Shown: positions 8,051 to 17,425, counted from the stretch's first letter. The stretch: DNA of 64,000 nucleotides from Klebsiella aerogenes (GCA_029027985.1 CP119076.1:4276422-4340421), one strand, 5' to 3'. A program made the numbers and translations. Notes: a model not told the origin generated them from the letters alone.

Positions 8051-10891
8051 ATGTTCTCAACTATCGACATTGAACAACCCGGTAACGAGATGAGACGTAT
8101 TGAGGTAGTACTGCGGGAACTGGAGCGGCTGAGCCAGGCCGTCACGCTGGACGATTTAGCCAAGGGATCGAACGCCTTCACCGCAGAGCAAATCGGCTTT
8201 AACCTCGGGCTGGCGCGCAACTCGGTGAGTAAAGATCTCAATCAGCTGTGGAGTGATGGGCTGGTTATCAAAACCCGCGGTCGCCCGGTGTACTTTTTAC
8301 ACCGCCGGACGACGGAAACGCTGCTCGACCGCACGCTGACGGAAAACGAACGCGAACCGACGGCCCTCGCCGATCTCCTGCCGTTGCAGGATAGCGATAA
8401 GGTTGCCGATCCGTTCGCCATGCTGATCGGCCACGATCGCAGCCTGCATGATGCCGTCGAAAAAGGGAAAGCCGCGGTGCTGTATCCCCACGGCCTGCAC
8501 GTCCTGCTGACCGGCCCCTCCGGGGTCGGTAAAACCTTTTTTGCCGAACTGATGCACCGCTACGCCTGTGGACACGCCGGGGACAAACTACCGCCGCTGG
8601 TCTACTTCAACTGCGCCGAATACGCCAACAACCCGGAGCTACTATCATCGCATCTCTTTGGCCATCGCCAGGGGGCGTTTACCGGCGCGACGGAAAACAA
8701 AGCCGGGCTGATCGAGCAGGCCGACGGCGGCTATCTGCTGCTGGATGAGGTGCATCGTCTGCCCTATGAGGGACAGGAAAAACTCTTCTCGCTGCTGGAT
8801 AAAGGCGAATATCGCCCGCTCGGCGCCAGCGGCCCGGCGCGCAATATCGCCGTACGCCTGATCTGCGCCACCACCGAGCCCGTCAGTTCATCGCTGTTAC
8901 GCACCTTCCAACGGCGAATTCAGGTCGCCATCGATTTGCCCGGCATTCGCCAGCGTTCGCTGGAAGAGCAGATCGAACTGATCATCGGCTTTTTACAACG
9001 CGAAAGCCGCAAGATCGAACGCACGGTGAGTATCGATAAAACCCTGCTGCTATGGCTGCTGAATAAGCCGCTGGAAGGCAATATCGGCCAGCTCAAAAGC
9101 GACATCCAGTTTTTATGCGCCCAGGCGTGGGCATCGGGGATGGCGGCGAATCACGAAATGTTGCTGCTGGATAGTAAACTGGCGGAGGGGCCCATCAACG
9201 CCACGCCCGAGCAGCGGCAGTTGGTCGATGCGCTGTTTAACGGCAGAACTCTGCTGAGTATCGATGCCCGCACCCTGCCGCAGTTGAAAAGCTCCGCGGC
9301 CGATGATGGCGGCGTTGAGGAGAGCGATCTGTTCTACAGCTTCCTGACCCGCGAATACGTCAACCTGCGCAACAGCAACGTACCGCCCGCCGAAACGCTG
9401 GCGATCCTTAAAAACAAGCTCAGCTCGATTTTTGAATACGGCCTCTATAGCCGTGACAACGCCAGCCACGCCCCGCGTTACGGCGATCAAATTGAAGAGC
9501 GCGTGACCCTGTTGATCGGCTACGTCGAGCAGGTGCTCGGCTTCGCTCTGCCGGAAAACCTGGTCAATCCGCTGCGTAAACATTTCCTCGCCTTAATCAG
9601 CTATGTGCAGCGGGGTCTGATCCCGCAGCTTTACTCCTCCAGCCTGATCCTCGATCGCTGCAAAGATGAGTACGATAACGCGACGCTGCTGTGCAAGAAG
9701 ATCAACGATCTGCTGCATATTCAGTGCCCGGCCACTGAAGTCGTCTGGCTGTGCCTGTTCCTCAAAGAGTGTCGCCATTACCGCCAGCGCATCAGCGCCA
9801 GCCCGGACTGCGGGGCGATCCTCATTGCCCATGGCGCCACCACGGCCACCAGCATGGCGCAGTACGTCAACCGGGTGCTGGAACGCGATCTGTTCAGCGC
9901 CATCGACATGCCGTTTGAACAATCGGTACACGACACCCTGGACAAGTTGATCCAACTGATCCACAGCAAACGCTGGCAGCGGCTGATCCTGATGGTCGAC
10001 ATCGGATCGTTGGTGCATTTCGGTAGCACCATCAGCAAACTGTTCCAGATTGATGTTCTGCTGATGCCGAATATCACGCTGACCAGCCTGCTGGAGATCG
10101 GTCTCGATCTCAGCTACGAAACCGGCGATCTGCCGCGGCTGGCGGCCTTAATGCAGGAGAAAGGCATCGCCAGCCAGCTGTGTACGCCGCAGCAGGAAAA
10201 CGCCGGCAAGGTGCTGGTGATCTCCTGCATCACCGGCATGGGCACGGCGGAGAAAATCAAAAAAGTGCTGGAAGAGAGCTTCGGTGAACTGATGTCGCAG
10301 GATACCCGTATGGTGATCCTCGATTACAACGAAGTTCGCAGTCCCGAGCGCGTACAGCAGGCGATCAGAGCGCATGAGCGGCTGGCGGGGATTGTCGGCA
10401 CCTTCCAGCCGGGGCTGCCCGATATCCCGTTTATCTCGCTGGAAGAGTTGTTTTCCGAACAGGGGCCGGAACTGGTGCTCAGCCTGCTGACTCCCGATCT
10501 GTCCAGCAGCGAACGACGTCTGGAAATGGAGCGCAGCGCCTCCCGGTTTATCAGCGCCCTGACCATGGAAAGCATTATTAACCATATTTCGGTGCTCAAC
10601 CCGCAGCGCATATTAAAAGAGATGGAAGGGATCCTGAACCAGCTCAGAACCTCGCTAGCCATCACGCCTAACCGCCAGGTGACACTACGCTTCCTGATCC
10701 ACTGCTGCTGTATGGTCGAGCGTATCGTGATTAACCGTAAACCGTTACAGATGGCGCTGGAAACGCGGCCCGATATGGACACTCAGGCGTTTAGTGTCAT
10801 CAAATCGGCCTTCCATCCGGTTGAGGAAGCCTACGCCATCCGCTTATCTGATGCCGAGTACATTTATATCTACGAATTATTATTTAGTTAA
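8051..10891 (+). CDS. dgaR: DgaR, LevR-type sigma-54 activator with PRD domains
   Basis: A 946-residue activator. The order is: N-terminal HTH (about 1-90), AAA+ sigma-54 interaction domain with Walker A GPSGVGKT at 155 and an intact GAFTGA loop at 208-213, then a PRD, a mannose-class EIIA-like domain (GAILIAHGATTATSMAQYVN, with a His), an EIIB-like stretch (VLVISCITGMGTAEKIKK) and a C-terminal PRD with conserved His residues. This LevR/DgaR architecture senses PTS phosphorylation state. It directly precedes dgaABCDEF, which has a sigma-54 promoter, so it should activate that operon. The ATG at 8051 gives the longest frame; ATG 8090 (MRRIEVVLRELERLS) is a good alternative, with GGTAACGAG just ahead. 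Confidence 0.9.
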   Translation: MFSTIDIEQPGNEMRRIEVVLRELERLSQAVTLDDLAKGSNAFTAEQIGFNLGLARNSVSKDLNQLWSDGLVIKTRGRPVYFLHRRTTETLLDRTLTENEREPTALADLLPLQDSDKVADPFAMLIGHDRSLHDAVEKGKAAVLYPHGLHVLLTGPSGVGKTFFAELMHRYACGHAGDKLPPLVYFNCAEYANNPELLSSHLFGHRQGAFTGATENKAGLIEQADGGYLLLDEVHRLPYEGQEKLFSLLDKGEYRPLGASGPARNIAVRLICATTEPVSSSLLRTFQRRIQVAIDLPGIRQRSLEEQIELIIGFLQRESRKIERTVSIDKTLLLWLLNKPLEGNIGQLKSDIQFLCAQAWASGMAANHEMLLLDSKLAEGPINATPEQRQLVDALFNGRTLLSIDARTLPQLKSSAADDGGVEESDLFYSFLTREYVNLRNSNVPPAETLAILKNKLSSIFEYGLYSRDNASHAPRYGDQIEERVTLLIGYVEQVLGFALPENLVNPLRKHFLALISYVQRGLIPQLYSSSLILDRCKDEYDNATLLCKKINDLLHIQCPATEVVWLCLFLKECRHYRQRISASPDCGAILIAHGATTATSMAQYVNRVLERDLFSAIDMPFEQSVHDTLDKLIQLIHSKRWQRLILMVDIGSLVHFGSTISKLFQIDVLLMPNITLTSLLEIGLDLSYETGDLPRLAALMQEKGIASQLCTPQQENAGKVLVISCITGMGTAEKIKKVLEESFGELMSQDTRMVILDYNEVRSPERVQQAIRAHERLAGIVGTFQPGLPDIPFISLEELFSEQGPELVLSLLTPDLSSSERRLEMERSASRFISALTMESIINHISVLNPQRILKEMEGILNQLRTSLAITPNRQVTLRFLIHCCCMVERIVINRKPLQMALETRPDMDTQAFSVIKSAFHPVEEAYAIRLSDAEYIYIYELLFS

Positions 10892-10955
10892 TACCTGTCC
10901 TGGCGCGGCTTCACGGCCCGCCATCCCCCTTCCCTCCGGTAGATGACACAAATTG

Positions 10956-10971
10956 TGGCACGCGCTTTGCT
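10956..10971 (+). promoter_or_regulatory. Sigma-54 (-24/-12) promoter of dgaABCDEF
   Basis: TGGCAC at 10956-10961, five bases, then TTGCT at 10967-10971: a full match to the TGGCAC-N5-TTGCA/T consensus with the required 10 bases between the GG and GC pairs. It lies 40 bases ahead of the dgaA start and downstream of the gene for a sigma-54 activator. An upstream DgaR site is expected in 10892-10940, but I cannot define it. Confidence 0.9.
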
Positions 10972-11010
10972 CTTATTAGTGCGTCAACGATTCGGCGCCA
11001 GGAGGCCACT

Positions 11011-11439
11011 TTGTCATCCACTGAACCTACATCCCCGTTACCCCAGATCCTGCTGCTTACGCACGGCGGCTGGGGCACGCAACTTTGCGACAGCCTACGC
11101 ATGGTGACCGGCGAAATCGTCGGCGTCAGCGAAATCGCCCTCATGCCGGTCGATACCCTCGGCGAGTTTTATCAGCGCGTTGAAGAGGCGGTAAAGGCGA
11201 TGCCAGCAGGCTCGCTGATTTTGACCGATTTTCTTGGCGGCACCACCTCCAACGTCGCCGCGCGCCTGAGCGCGGATTATCCCATCGCCGTCGTCTGCGG
11301 GCTCAACGCCTCGCTGCTGCTGGAAGCGCTGGATCGGCGCGAACAGGGCCCGCTCACCGGTTGTGTTAATGAGCTGGTCGAGGCCGGACGCAGCAGCTGC
11401 CGCGACGTCGTCGCCCACGTGAACCAGTTAAACCCTTAA
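11011..11439 (+). CDS. dgaA: D-glucosaminate PTS EIIA component (DgaA)
   Basis: A 142-residue mannose-class EIIA. The phosphoryl-accepting His is at position 18 in LLLTHGGWG. LTDFLGGTTSNVAA and the GLNASLLLEAL segment are typical of the EIIA-Man fold. The start is a TTG at 11011, chosen because AGGAGG lies 6 bases upstream and no ATG fits. It takes phosphate from HPr and passes it to DgaB. First gene behind the sigma-54 promoter. Confidence 0.9.
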   Translation: MSSTEPTSPLPQILLLTHGGWGTQLCDSLRMVTGEIVGVSEIALMPVDTLGEFYQRVEEAVKAMPAGSLILTDFLGGTTSNVAARLSADYPIAVVCGLNASLLLEALDRREQGPLTGCVNELVEAGRSSCRDVVAHVNQLNP

Positions 11440-11449
11440 GGAGCCCATC

Positions 11450-11935
11450 ATGGCAAAAATCGTTTTATGTCGTATCGATAGCCGTCTGATCCACGGCCAG
11501 GTTGTCACCAAATGGGTCGGTCAGTCGCAGGCCAACCGCATCGCCGTGGTCAGCGACGAGCTGGATGCCGATCCGTTTATGAAGAACATCTATTTAATGG
11601 CCGCGCCGCCGAACATCAAAGTCGACTGCTACGGCAACGCCAGCTTCGCCGCCGCCTGGAAAGAGAATCAGCTTGGCGATGGCAACGTGCTGGTGCTGTT
11701 CCCGTCGTTGTCAGCCATTCAGGAAGCCGTTCAGTTGGGCTTTGACGTACAGACGATTCAGGTCGGCGGACTGGGCGGTGGGCCAAACCGTAAAGCGGTT
11801 TTCCAGAATATCACTCTCGATGAAAAAGACGTCGGCATCCTCGGCGAGCTGAAAAATAGCGGCATTCAGGTGTTCTTCCAGACGATCCCGGAAGATAAGC
11901 CACAGTCACTGGACGACATACTGAAAAAATTCTAA
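11450..11935 (+). CDS. dgaB: D-glucosaminate PTS EIIB component (DgaB)
   Basis: A 161-residue mannose-class EIIB. The active-site His is residue 15 in RIDSRLIHGQVVTKWV. IQVGGLGGGPNRK and the ending ETIPEDK-like segment (QTIPEDKPQSLDDILKKF) agree with the family. It receives phosphate from DgaA and phosphorylates D-glucosaminate during uptake through DgaC/DgaD. Starts 10 bases after dgaA with an AAGGAG Shine-Dalgarno sequence. Confidence 0.9.
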   Translation: MAKIVLCRIDSRLIHGQVVTKWVGQSQANRIAVVSDELDADPFMKNIYLMAAPPNIKVDCYGNASFAAAWKENQLGDGNVLVLFPSLSAIQEAVQLGFDVQTIQVGGLGGGPNRKAVFQNITLDEKDVGILGELKNSGIQVFFQTIPEDKPQSLDDILKKF

Positions 11936-11961
11936 CCAGTTGATCAAAAGGTAAAAAAACT

Positions 11962-12711
11962 ATGGATACCTTACTCTTTGCGAGCCTGATGGGGTTGTAT
12001 TACTGGTTCGCCCGATTACGTTTAGGCTATACCTTCTCCGCCATGTTGCTGCAGCCCGTGGTGATCGCAGTTTTCGTCGGTCTGCTGCTGGGCGATATGA
12101 AAACCGCGATGATCATCGGCGCGGGTATGCAGTTGGTCTACCTTGGGGTGACCTCCACGCCGGGCGGCAACGTGCCGTCGGATCCGGCGCTGGCCGCCTG
12201 CATCGCCATTCCGATCGCCGTGAAGGCCGGTATGGAACCCAACCTGGCGATCGCGCTGGCGATTCCGTTTGGCGTCATCGGGGTATTCCTCGATCAGTTG
12301 CGCCGCACGCTCAACGCCGCGTGGGTGCATATGGCCGACAAACACGCCGAAAGCGCCAATATGGCGGGCATCATGCGTTGCGCCTTTATCTACCCGGCGC
12401 TGCTGGGGTTGGTACTGCGCTTCCCGGTGGTCTTCGCCGCCAACTACTTCGGACAAAGCGTCGTTGAGAAATTCCTCAAGTTGATGCCGCACTGGCTGAC
12501 CCACTCCTTTGAAATTATGGGCGGTATTCTGCCGGCGCTGGGCTTTGCTATCACCATCATGGTGATCGGCAAAAAAAGCTTGCTGCCGTGGTTTATCGGC
12601 GGATTTTTCGCGGTGCTCTACCTGAAGGTGGACATCATGGCGATGGCGATTTTCGGTACCTGCGTCGCCTTCCTGATTAAAGGCCTGGCCAAAAATGAAG
12701 GAGCTGCATGA
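11962..12711 (+). CDS. dgaC: D-glucosaminate PTS EIIC component (DgaC)
   Basis: A 249-residue membrane protein of the mannose-class EIIC family. Markers are GAGMQLVYLGVTSTPGGNVPSDPALAACI in pieces (the conserved GxxQLxxxG region), several membrane helices, and LPALGFAITIMVIGKK near the C-terminus. With DgaD it forms the membrane channel of the transporter. The last codons overlap the dgaD start (ATGA at 12708-12711), so translation of the two subunits is coupled. Confidence 0.9.
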   Translation: MDTLLFASLMGLYYWFARLRLGYTFSAMLLQPVVIAVFVGLLLGDMKTAMIIGAGMQLVYLGVTSTPGGNVPSDPALAACIAIPIAVKAGMEPNLAIALAIPFGVIGVFLDQLRRTLNAAWVHMADKHAESANMAGIMRCAFIYPALLGLVLRFPVVFAANYFGQSVVEKFLKLMPHWLTHSFEIMGGILPALGFAITIMVIGKKSLLPWFIGGFFAVLYLKVDIMAMAIFGTCVAFLIKGLAKNEGAA

Positions 12712-13568
12712 TGAGTAGCGATGTAATGGAACATGAACTGGTTGAACGCGCCCGCGAAAGCCGGACGCTGAGCAAAGCCGACATTACCAAAGCCTGGCTG
12801 ATTTACTGGCTGGGGGCGGAAGTCTCCAGTTCATACGAACGTCTGCAGAGCCTGATTTTCTGCGCCTCGATGACGCCGATCATCAAAAAGCTGTACCCGG
12901 AAAAAGAAGAGCAGGCCGAGGCCCTCAAACGCCACCTTAACTTCTTTAACTCGGAACAGACTTTCGGTTCGGTTATTCAGGGTATCTCCATTGCGATGGA
13001 AGAGCAGAAAACTCGCGGCGAGCCAATCAGCGACGCCTCTATCACCGGGATAAAAACCGGCCTGATGGGACCGCTGGCCGGGATGGGCGACTCGATTATC
13101 TGGGCTGCGGTGATGCCGCTGCTGATTGCGATTTTCATCCCCTTCGCCGCCAGCGGCAGCGCGTTCGGTGGCATCGCCCCGCTGATCCTCTACCCGGCGA
13201 TCACCATGGCAATAAGCTACGGGCTGGTACATAAGGGCTACACCCTGGGCCGCGACTCCATTATCGGCCTGCTGCAAGGGGGGCGAATTAAAGAGCTGAT
13301 CTACGGCGCCAACGTGCTGGGTTTGATCATGATGGGCGCGCTGTCGGCAAGCTACGTCAAAATCACCACCCCGCTGAAAATCAGCGCACTGAAAGGCTCG
13401 GAAGTGGTGGTGCAGCAGATCCTCGACTCAATTGCCCCCGGCCTGCTGCCGCTGGCGGCGGTGTTCGCTATCTACTTCTACTTACTGAAGAAAGGGCCGC
13501 GTTACACCACCATTTTACTGTCGATCGTCGCTATCAGTATCGTCTGCTCGCTGCTGGGAGTGCTGTAA
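12708..13568 (+). CDS. dgaD: D-glucosaminate PTS EIID component (DgaD)
   Basis: A 286-residue mannose-class EIID. The N-terminal half is soluble (helices around SSSYERLQSLIFCASMTP), followed by KTGLMGPLAGMGDSIIWA, the diagnostic EIID segment, and membrane helices to the end. It overlaps dgaC by four bases; the adjacent ATG at 12711 is an alternative start. Partner of DgaC in D-glucosaminate import. Confidence 0.9.
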   Translation: MMSSDVMEHELVERARESRTLSKADITKAWLIYWLGAEVSSSYERLQSLIFCASMTPIIKKLYPEKEEQAEALKRHLNFFNSEQTFGSVIQGISIAMEEQKTRGEPISDASITGIKTGLMGPLAGMGDSIIWAAVMPLLIAIFIPFAASGSAFGGIAPLILYPAITMAISYGLVHKGYTLGRDSIIGLLQGGRIKELIYGANVLGLIMMGALSASYVKITTPLKISALKGSEVVVQQILDSIAPGLLPLAAVFAIYFYLLKKGPRYTTILLSIVAISIVCSLLGVL

Positions 13569-13571
13569 ATC

Positions 13572-14681
13572 ATGGACGGCAATATCTACCAGCAACTGGG
13601 CCTGAAACGGGTGATTAACGCCTGCGGCAAAATGACCATCCTCGGCGTGTCCGCCGTCGATCCGCAAGTGATGCAGGCCGCCGCACAGGCAGCGGGGGCC
13701 TTCGTCGAAATCGATCGATTAACCGAGCGCGCGGGCGAGTTGGTCTCCGCCCACACCGGCGCGGAAGACAGCTATATCACCTCCTGCGCCTCCGCCGGGA
13801 TTGCCATCGCCGTCGCGGCGGCGATCACCCGCGGCGATCCGGAAAAGGTGGCGCTGCTGCCGGACAGCAGCCAGTGGCCGAACGAAATAGTGATCCTGCG
13901 CGGGCACAATGTTGATTACGGCGCGCCAATCACCAGCGCTATTCGTCTGGGCGGCGGGCGTATCGTGGAAGTCGGCTCCAGCAACCTGGCGGCGCGCTGG
14001 CAACTGGAGAGCGCGGTCAGCGCGCGCACGGCGGCGCTGCTGTTTGTGAAATCGCACCACTGCGTACAAAAAGGGATGCTCGGCATTGACGATTTCGTGC
14101 AGGTCGCCCGCCAGCATAATCTGCCGCTGATCGTCGATGCCGCCGCCGAAGAGGATCTGCGCCAGTGGGTCGCCAGCGGCGCGGACATGGTTATCTACAG
14201 CGGGGCGAAAGCCTTTAACGCTCCAACCTCAGGTTTTATCAGCGGCAAACGACGCTGGATCGCCGCCTGCAAGGCCCAGCACCATGGCATCGCGCGGGCG
14301 ATGAAAATCGGTAAAGAGAATATGGTCGGCCTGGTCTACGCGCTGGATCGCTACCAGACGGCCGCACCCGCGCCTGACGCCACCGCGCTGCGCCCGTACG
14401 CCGAAGCGATATCAGCGCTGCGCGGTTTGCACGCCGATATCGAGCAGGATGAAGCCGGGCGCGCGATCTGGCGCATTCGGGTCAGCGTCGAACAAGGCGA
14501 ACTGGGACTCAGCGCCCGCGACGTGGAAGCCCGGCTGCGCGGCGGCGATATCGCCATTTACGCCCGCCGCTACTATCTGCACGAGGGCCATTTTAGCCTT
14601 GACCCACGCACCGTCGGCGAGGGTGAAATGCCGCTCATCGTCGCGCGTTTACAGGAGATTACGCAGCATGCAGCGGATTAA
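13572..14681 (+). CDS. dgaE: D-glucosaminate-6-phosphate ammonia-lyase (DgaE)
   Basis: A 369-residue PLP enzyme of the SelA/cystathionine-lyase-like fold. The Schiff-base lysine is at 213 in VIYSGAKAFNAPTSGF, the position known for the Salmonella enzyme. LGLKRVINACGKMTILG at the N-terminus and PLIVDAAAEEDLRQW (the Asp that contacts PLP nitrogen) also fit. It removes ammonia from D-glucosaminate 6-phosphate to give 2-keto-3-deoxygluconate 6-phosphate, the substrate of DgaF. Starts 3 bases after dgaD and overlaps dgaF by 14 bases. Confidence 0.92.
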   Translation: MDGNIYQQLGLKRVINACGKMTILGVSAVDPQVMQAAAQAAGAFVEIDRLTERAGELVSAHTGAEDSYITSCASAGIAIAVAAAITRGDPEKVALLPDSSQWPNEIVILRGHNVDYGAPITSAIRLGGGRIVEVGSSNLAARWQLESAVSARTAALLFVKSHHCVQKGMLGIDDFVQVARQHNLPLIVDAAAEEDLRQWVASGADMVIYSGAKAFNAPTSGFISGKRRWIAACKAQHHGIARAMKIGKENMVGLVYALDRYQTAAPAPDATALRPYAEAISALRGLHADIEQDEAGRAIWRIRVSVEQGELGLSARDVEARLRGGDIAIYARRYYLHEGHFSLDPRTVGEGEMPLIVARLQEITQHAAD

Positions 14682-15414
14682 CTTTTATCGCCAGCGAGTA
14701 GCCATTAACGTGCTGGCGAAGGATATCGCCAACGCCCGGGAAATTTACGACGCGGCCGAAGGGCATGCGGTGATTGGCGTGCTCTCGGCGCAATTTTCCA
14801 GCGTAGAACAAGGCGTTGATGAAGTGCGCCGCTGGATGGCGAAAGTGCCTTCTATTTCCGTCGGCCTCGGCGCCGGCGACCCGGCGCAGTTTTATAAAGC
14901 GGCGATGATTGCAGCTCAGCTTCACCCCGCCCACGTCAACCAGACCTTCACCGGCAGCGGATTCGCCGCCGGGGCGCTGGCGGCGACCGGCGGTCAGCAG
15001 ACCCATATCAACGCGCTGGTCAGCCCCAGCGGCACGCCCGGCGAGGTGCTCATTTCCACCGGCGTTCGCAGCGCCCGCGGCGCCCCGGCGCGGGTCTCCT
15101 GCGATACCGCGGTCAGAATGATTCAGGATATGGGCGCGCATGCCGCTAAATTTTTCCCGATGGGCGGTGAGCAGTCGCTGGCGGAGCTGAAAGCGCTCGC
15201 CCAAAGCGCGGCGGAAAACGGCATGACCCTGATTGAACCCACCGGCGGGATCGACCTCGATAACTTCGCGGTGATTCTGCAGACCTGCCTGCAGGCAGGC
15301 GTCGAACGGGTAATGCCGCACGTATACAGCTCCATTATCGATCCGCAAAGCGGCAATACTCGCCCGGAAGAGGTGCATGCCCTGATGCGCATCGTTAAGG
15401 AACTGGTCGATTAA
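14668..15414 (+). CDS. dgaF: 2-keto-3-deoxygluconate-6-phosphate aldolase (DgaF)
   Basis: A 248-residue aldolase of the DgaF/KDGP aldolase family (pfam DgaF type): SVGLGAGDPAQFYKAAMIA, HVNQTFTGSGFAAGAL, KFFPMGGEQSLAELKAL and the C-terminal EPTGGIDLDNF form the TIM-barrel phosphate and substrate sites. It splits KDG-6-phosphate into pyruvate and glyceraldehyde 3-phosphate, completing the pathway. I use the ATG at 14668 with AGGAGA upstream, inside the end of dgaE; a longer frame from 14449 only reads through dgaE. Last gene of the operon; a REP follows. Confidence 0.9.
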   Translation: MQRINFYRQRVAINVLAKDIANAREIYDAAEGHAVIGVLSAQFSSVEQGVDEVRRWMAKVPSISVGLGAGDPAQFYKAAMIAAQLHPAHVNQTFTGSGFAAGALAATGGQQTHINALVSPSGTPGEVLISTGVRSARGAPARVSCDTAVRMIQDMGAHAAKFFPMGGEQSLAELKALAQSAAENGMTLIEPTGGIDLDNFAVILQTCLQAGVERVMPHVYSSIIDPQSGNTRPEEVHALMRIVKELVD

Positions 15415-15439
15415 TCCCCCGCGCGCGGTGGCGGCTTGG

Positions 15440-15477
15440 GTAGCCCGGACAAGGCGCGTTAAGCGCCGCCTCCGGGG
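15440..15477. repeat. Single REP element
   Basis: GTAGCCCGGACAAGGCGCG...CCTCCGGGG hairpin at the 3' side of dgaF, between convergent genes. Confidence 0.8.
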
Positions 15478-15519
15478 AACCGCGCGCAATGTATCTTCAA
15501 ATTATCTTCCTGAATTCGC

Positions 15520-16428
15520 TTAACATGGCTTATCTTCCAATGACATGACGATTTGCTGGCGCAGCCACCGGTGCGCCGGGTCACGGTGCCAGCGCTCGTG
15601 CCACAGCATCAGCATATCAAACCCGGCCACCGCCAGCGGCGGTTCGACCACCGTCAGGCCACTCGTTCCGCGCACCAGACGCTCCGGCAGCACCGCCACC
15701 AGATCGCTATTACGCAGCGTCTCCAGCATAAACAGGAAATGTGGCACCGAAAGGACAACCCGCCGCGCCAGCCCGAGGTTCGCCAGCGCAGTATCGGTTG
15801 CCGCGCTGAATCCCCCGCCGTCCGGCGAGACGATCACCTGATCCAGCTGGCAGAACTGCTCCAGGCTCAATGTAGATTGCAGCGCCGAATGCCCTACTCT
15901 GCCCGCCAGCATATAGCGTTCGCGGAACAGCAGACGCTGATGCAACCCCGGCGGCGCACCGTCGTGAGTATGGAAAAACAGATCCACTTCATCGCGATCC
16001 GCCTGCTGAATCAACCGCGAGGGCTGTAGCTCGAACACCGCCAGACGGCTGGCCGGGGAAGCAGTACGCAGCGCGTTGAGCACCGGCAGCAGAATCGCCG
16101 ACGCCATATAGTCCGTTGCCGCCACTCGCCAGGTCTGCGCCGCCGTCGCCGGGTCAAATGCCTGAACCGGCGCTACCGCCAGTTCCAGGGCCAGCAGCGC
16201 ATCGCGCAGCGGCCCGCGTAACTCATCGGCGCGGGCGGTAGGTTGCATCCCGCGCGGCCCCGGCAGCAGTAGCGGGTCGGCAAATATCTCACGCAGTCTC
16301 GCCAGTTGGACGCTAACTGACGGCTGCGACAGATTGAGACGCTGCGCTGCTCGGGTCACGTTATTTTCGCTAAGCAGCACGTCGAGGGTACGCAACAGGT
16401 TAAGATCCAGACGCTGAACATTAATCAT
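15520..16428 (-). CDS. LysR-family transcriptional regulator
   Basis: A 302-residue LysR regulator: N-terminal winged HTH (LDLNLLRTLDVLLSENNVTR, AAQRLNLSQPSVSVQLARLR) and a two-lobe effector domain. I use the ATG at 16428 (MINVQRLDLNLL), which has AGGT 6-7 bases upstream; ATG 16443 would add five residues. It is divergent from the quinone-reductase gene across an 87-bp gap, the usual arrangement for a LysR regulator and its target. The ligand is unknown. The pairing suggests a response to quinones or other electrophiles. Confidence 0.85.
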   Translation of the reverse strand: MINVQRLDLNLLRTLDVLLSENNVTRAAQRLNLSQPSVSVQLARLREIFADPLLLPGPRGMQPTARADELRGPLRDALLALELAVAPVQAFDPATAAQTWRVAATDYMASAILLPVLNALRTASPASRLAVFELQPSRLIQQADRDEVDLFFHTHDGAPPGLHQRLLFRERYMLAGRVGHSALQSTLSLEQFCQLDQVIVSPDGGGFSAATDTALANLGLARRVVLSVPHFLFMLETLRNSDLVAVLPERLVRGTSGLTVVEPPLAVAGFDMLMLWHERWHRDPAHRWLRQQIVMSLEDKPC

Positions 16429-16515
16429 AACTATACCTATCATTAAGGTAATTCATTTCTACTATAACTCCGCCCCCTCTACTCTGCAGCTCTCCATGAC
16501 TCAGAGGTGATTCTC

Positions 16516-17298
16516 ATGAAAGTTCTACTGGTTTATGCCCATCCCGAGCCGCGTTCGCTTAACGGCGCGTTGAAAGATTTTGCCGTGCAGCATCTGCAAA
16601 AGTCTGGTCACGAAGTACAGGTTTCCGATCTTTACGCTATGCGCTGGAAGGCGGGATTTGATGCCGACGACAGCAGCGCTTTGCCGGTCGAAGATGCCTG
16701 GCGGGCAACGCGGGATTCGCAATACGCCTTTGCCCACGGCACGCAAAGCGCGGATATCGTTGGCGAACAAGAGAAGCTGCTGTGGGCTGATACGGTGATT
16801 TTTCAGTTCCCGCTGTGGTGGTTTTCCATGCCCGCCATCATGAAAGGCTGGATTGACCGGGTTTACGCTTACGGGTTTGCCTACGGCGTCGGCGAACATA
16901 GCGAAAAACACTGGGGCGATCGCTACGGTGAAGGAACCTTCTCGGGTAAACGGGCGATGCTGATCGTCACCGCCGGGGGATGGGCGGAACACTACGCGCC
17001 GCGCGGGATTAACGGTCCTATCGACGATATCCTGTTCCCTATTCAGCACGGGATGCTGTTCTATCCTGGCTTTGCGGTGTTGCCGCCGCTGGTATTTTAT
17101 CGCACCGACAAACTCGATGAACAGCGCTTCACCACGCTGCGCAATGAGCTGGCCCAACGGCTGGATACCTTATCTGAAACCACGCCGATTCCCTTCCGCC
17201 GTCAGAACCATGGCGACTATCTGATCCCCTCTTTGGCTCTGCGTCCGGAACTGGCGCCGGGTGAAAGCGGCCTGGCTATCCATTTGAACTCTATGTGA
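16516..17298 (+). CDS. NAD(P)H quinone oxidoreductase, flavodoxin-like
   Basis: A 260-residue FMN/FAD oxidoreductase of the flavodoxin-2 (NQO1/MdaB-like) family. It begins MKVLLVYAHPEPRSLNGAL, the flavin-phosphate motif. WADTVIFQFPLWWFSMPAIMKGWIDRVY is the central signature, and GKRAMLIVTAGGW follows. The start at 16516 is chosen over GTG 16507 because AGAGGTGA lies just upstream. It probably does two-electron reduction of quinones, controlled by the divergent LysR regulator. The exact substrate cannot be read from sequence. Confidence 0.85.
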   Translation: MKVLLVYAHPEPRSLNGALKDFAVQHLQKSGHEVQVSDLYAMRWKAGFDADDSSALPVEDAWRATRDSQYAFAHGTQSADIVGEQEKLLWADTVIFQFPLWWFSMPAIMKGWIDRVYAYGFAYGVGEHSEKHWGDRYGEGTFSGKRAMLIVTAGGWAEHYAPRGINGPIDDILFPIQHGMLFYPGFAVLPPLVFYRTDKLDEQRFTTLRNELAQRLDTLSETTPIPFRRQNHGDYLIPSLALRPELAPGESGLAIHLNSM

Positions 17299-17307
17299 AT
17301 CTCCGAT

Positions 17308-17357
17308 GGCGGTATGCGTTGCGCACAAATACCGCCACAATTCATAAGGTGAATTGT
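17308..17357. promoter_or_regulatory. Two adjacent perfect inverted repeats
   Basis: GGCGGTAT (17308-17315) pairs exactly with ATACCGCC (17329-17336). ACAATTCA (17337-17344) pairs exactly with TGAATTGT (17350-17357) across five bases. The first may end the quinone-reductase transcript, although no T-run follows. The second is more like an operator. Function is not established. Confidence 0.5.
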
Positions 17358-17425
17358 GAGCCTCCACGCAATAACCGCATCCCACCGCCTTAAGCCCTCT
17401 CTCATATTGATAGCGATCAAGAATA

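Noticed and set aside
14449..14667. N-terminal extension of DgaF by 73 residues
   Set aside because: This part overlaps dgaE out of frame; the ATG at 14668 has a good Shine-Dalgarno sequence and gives the family length.
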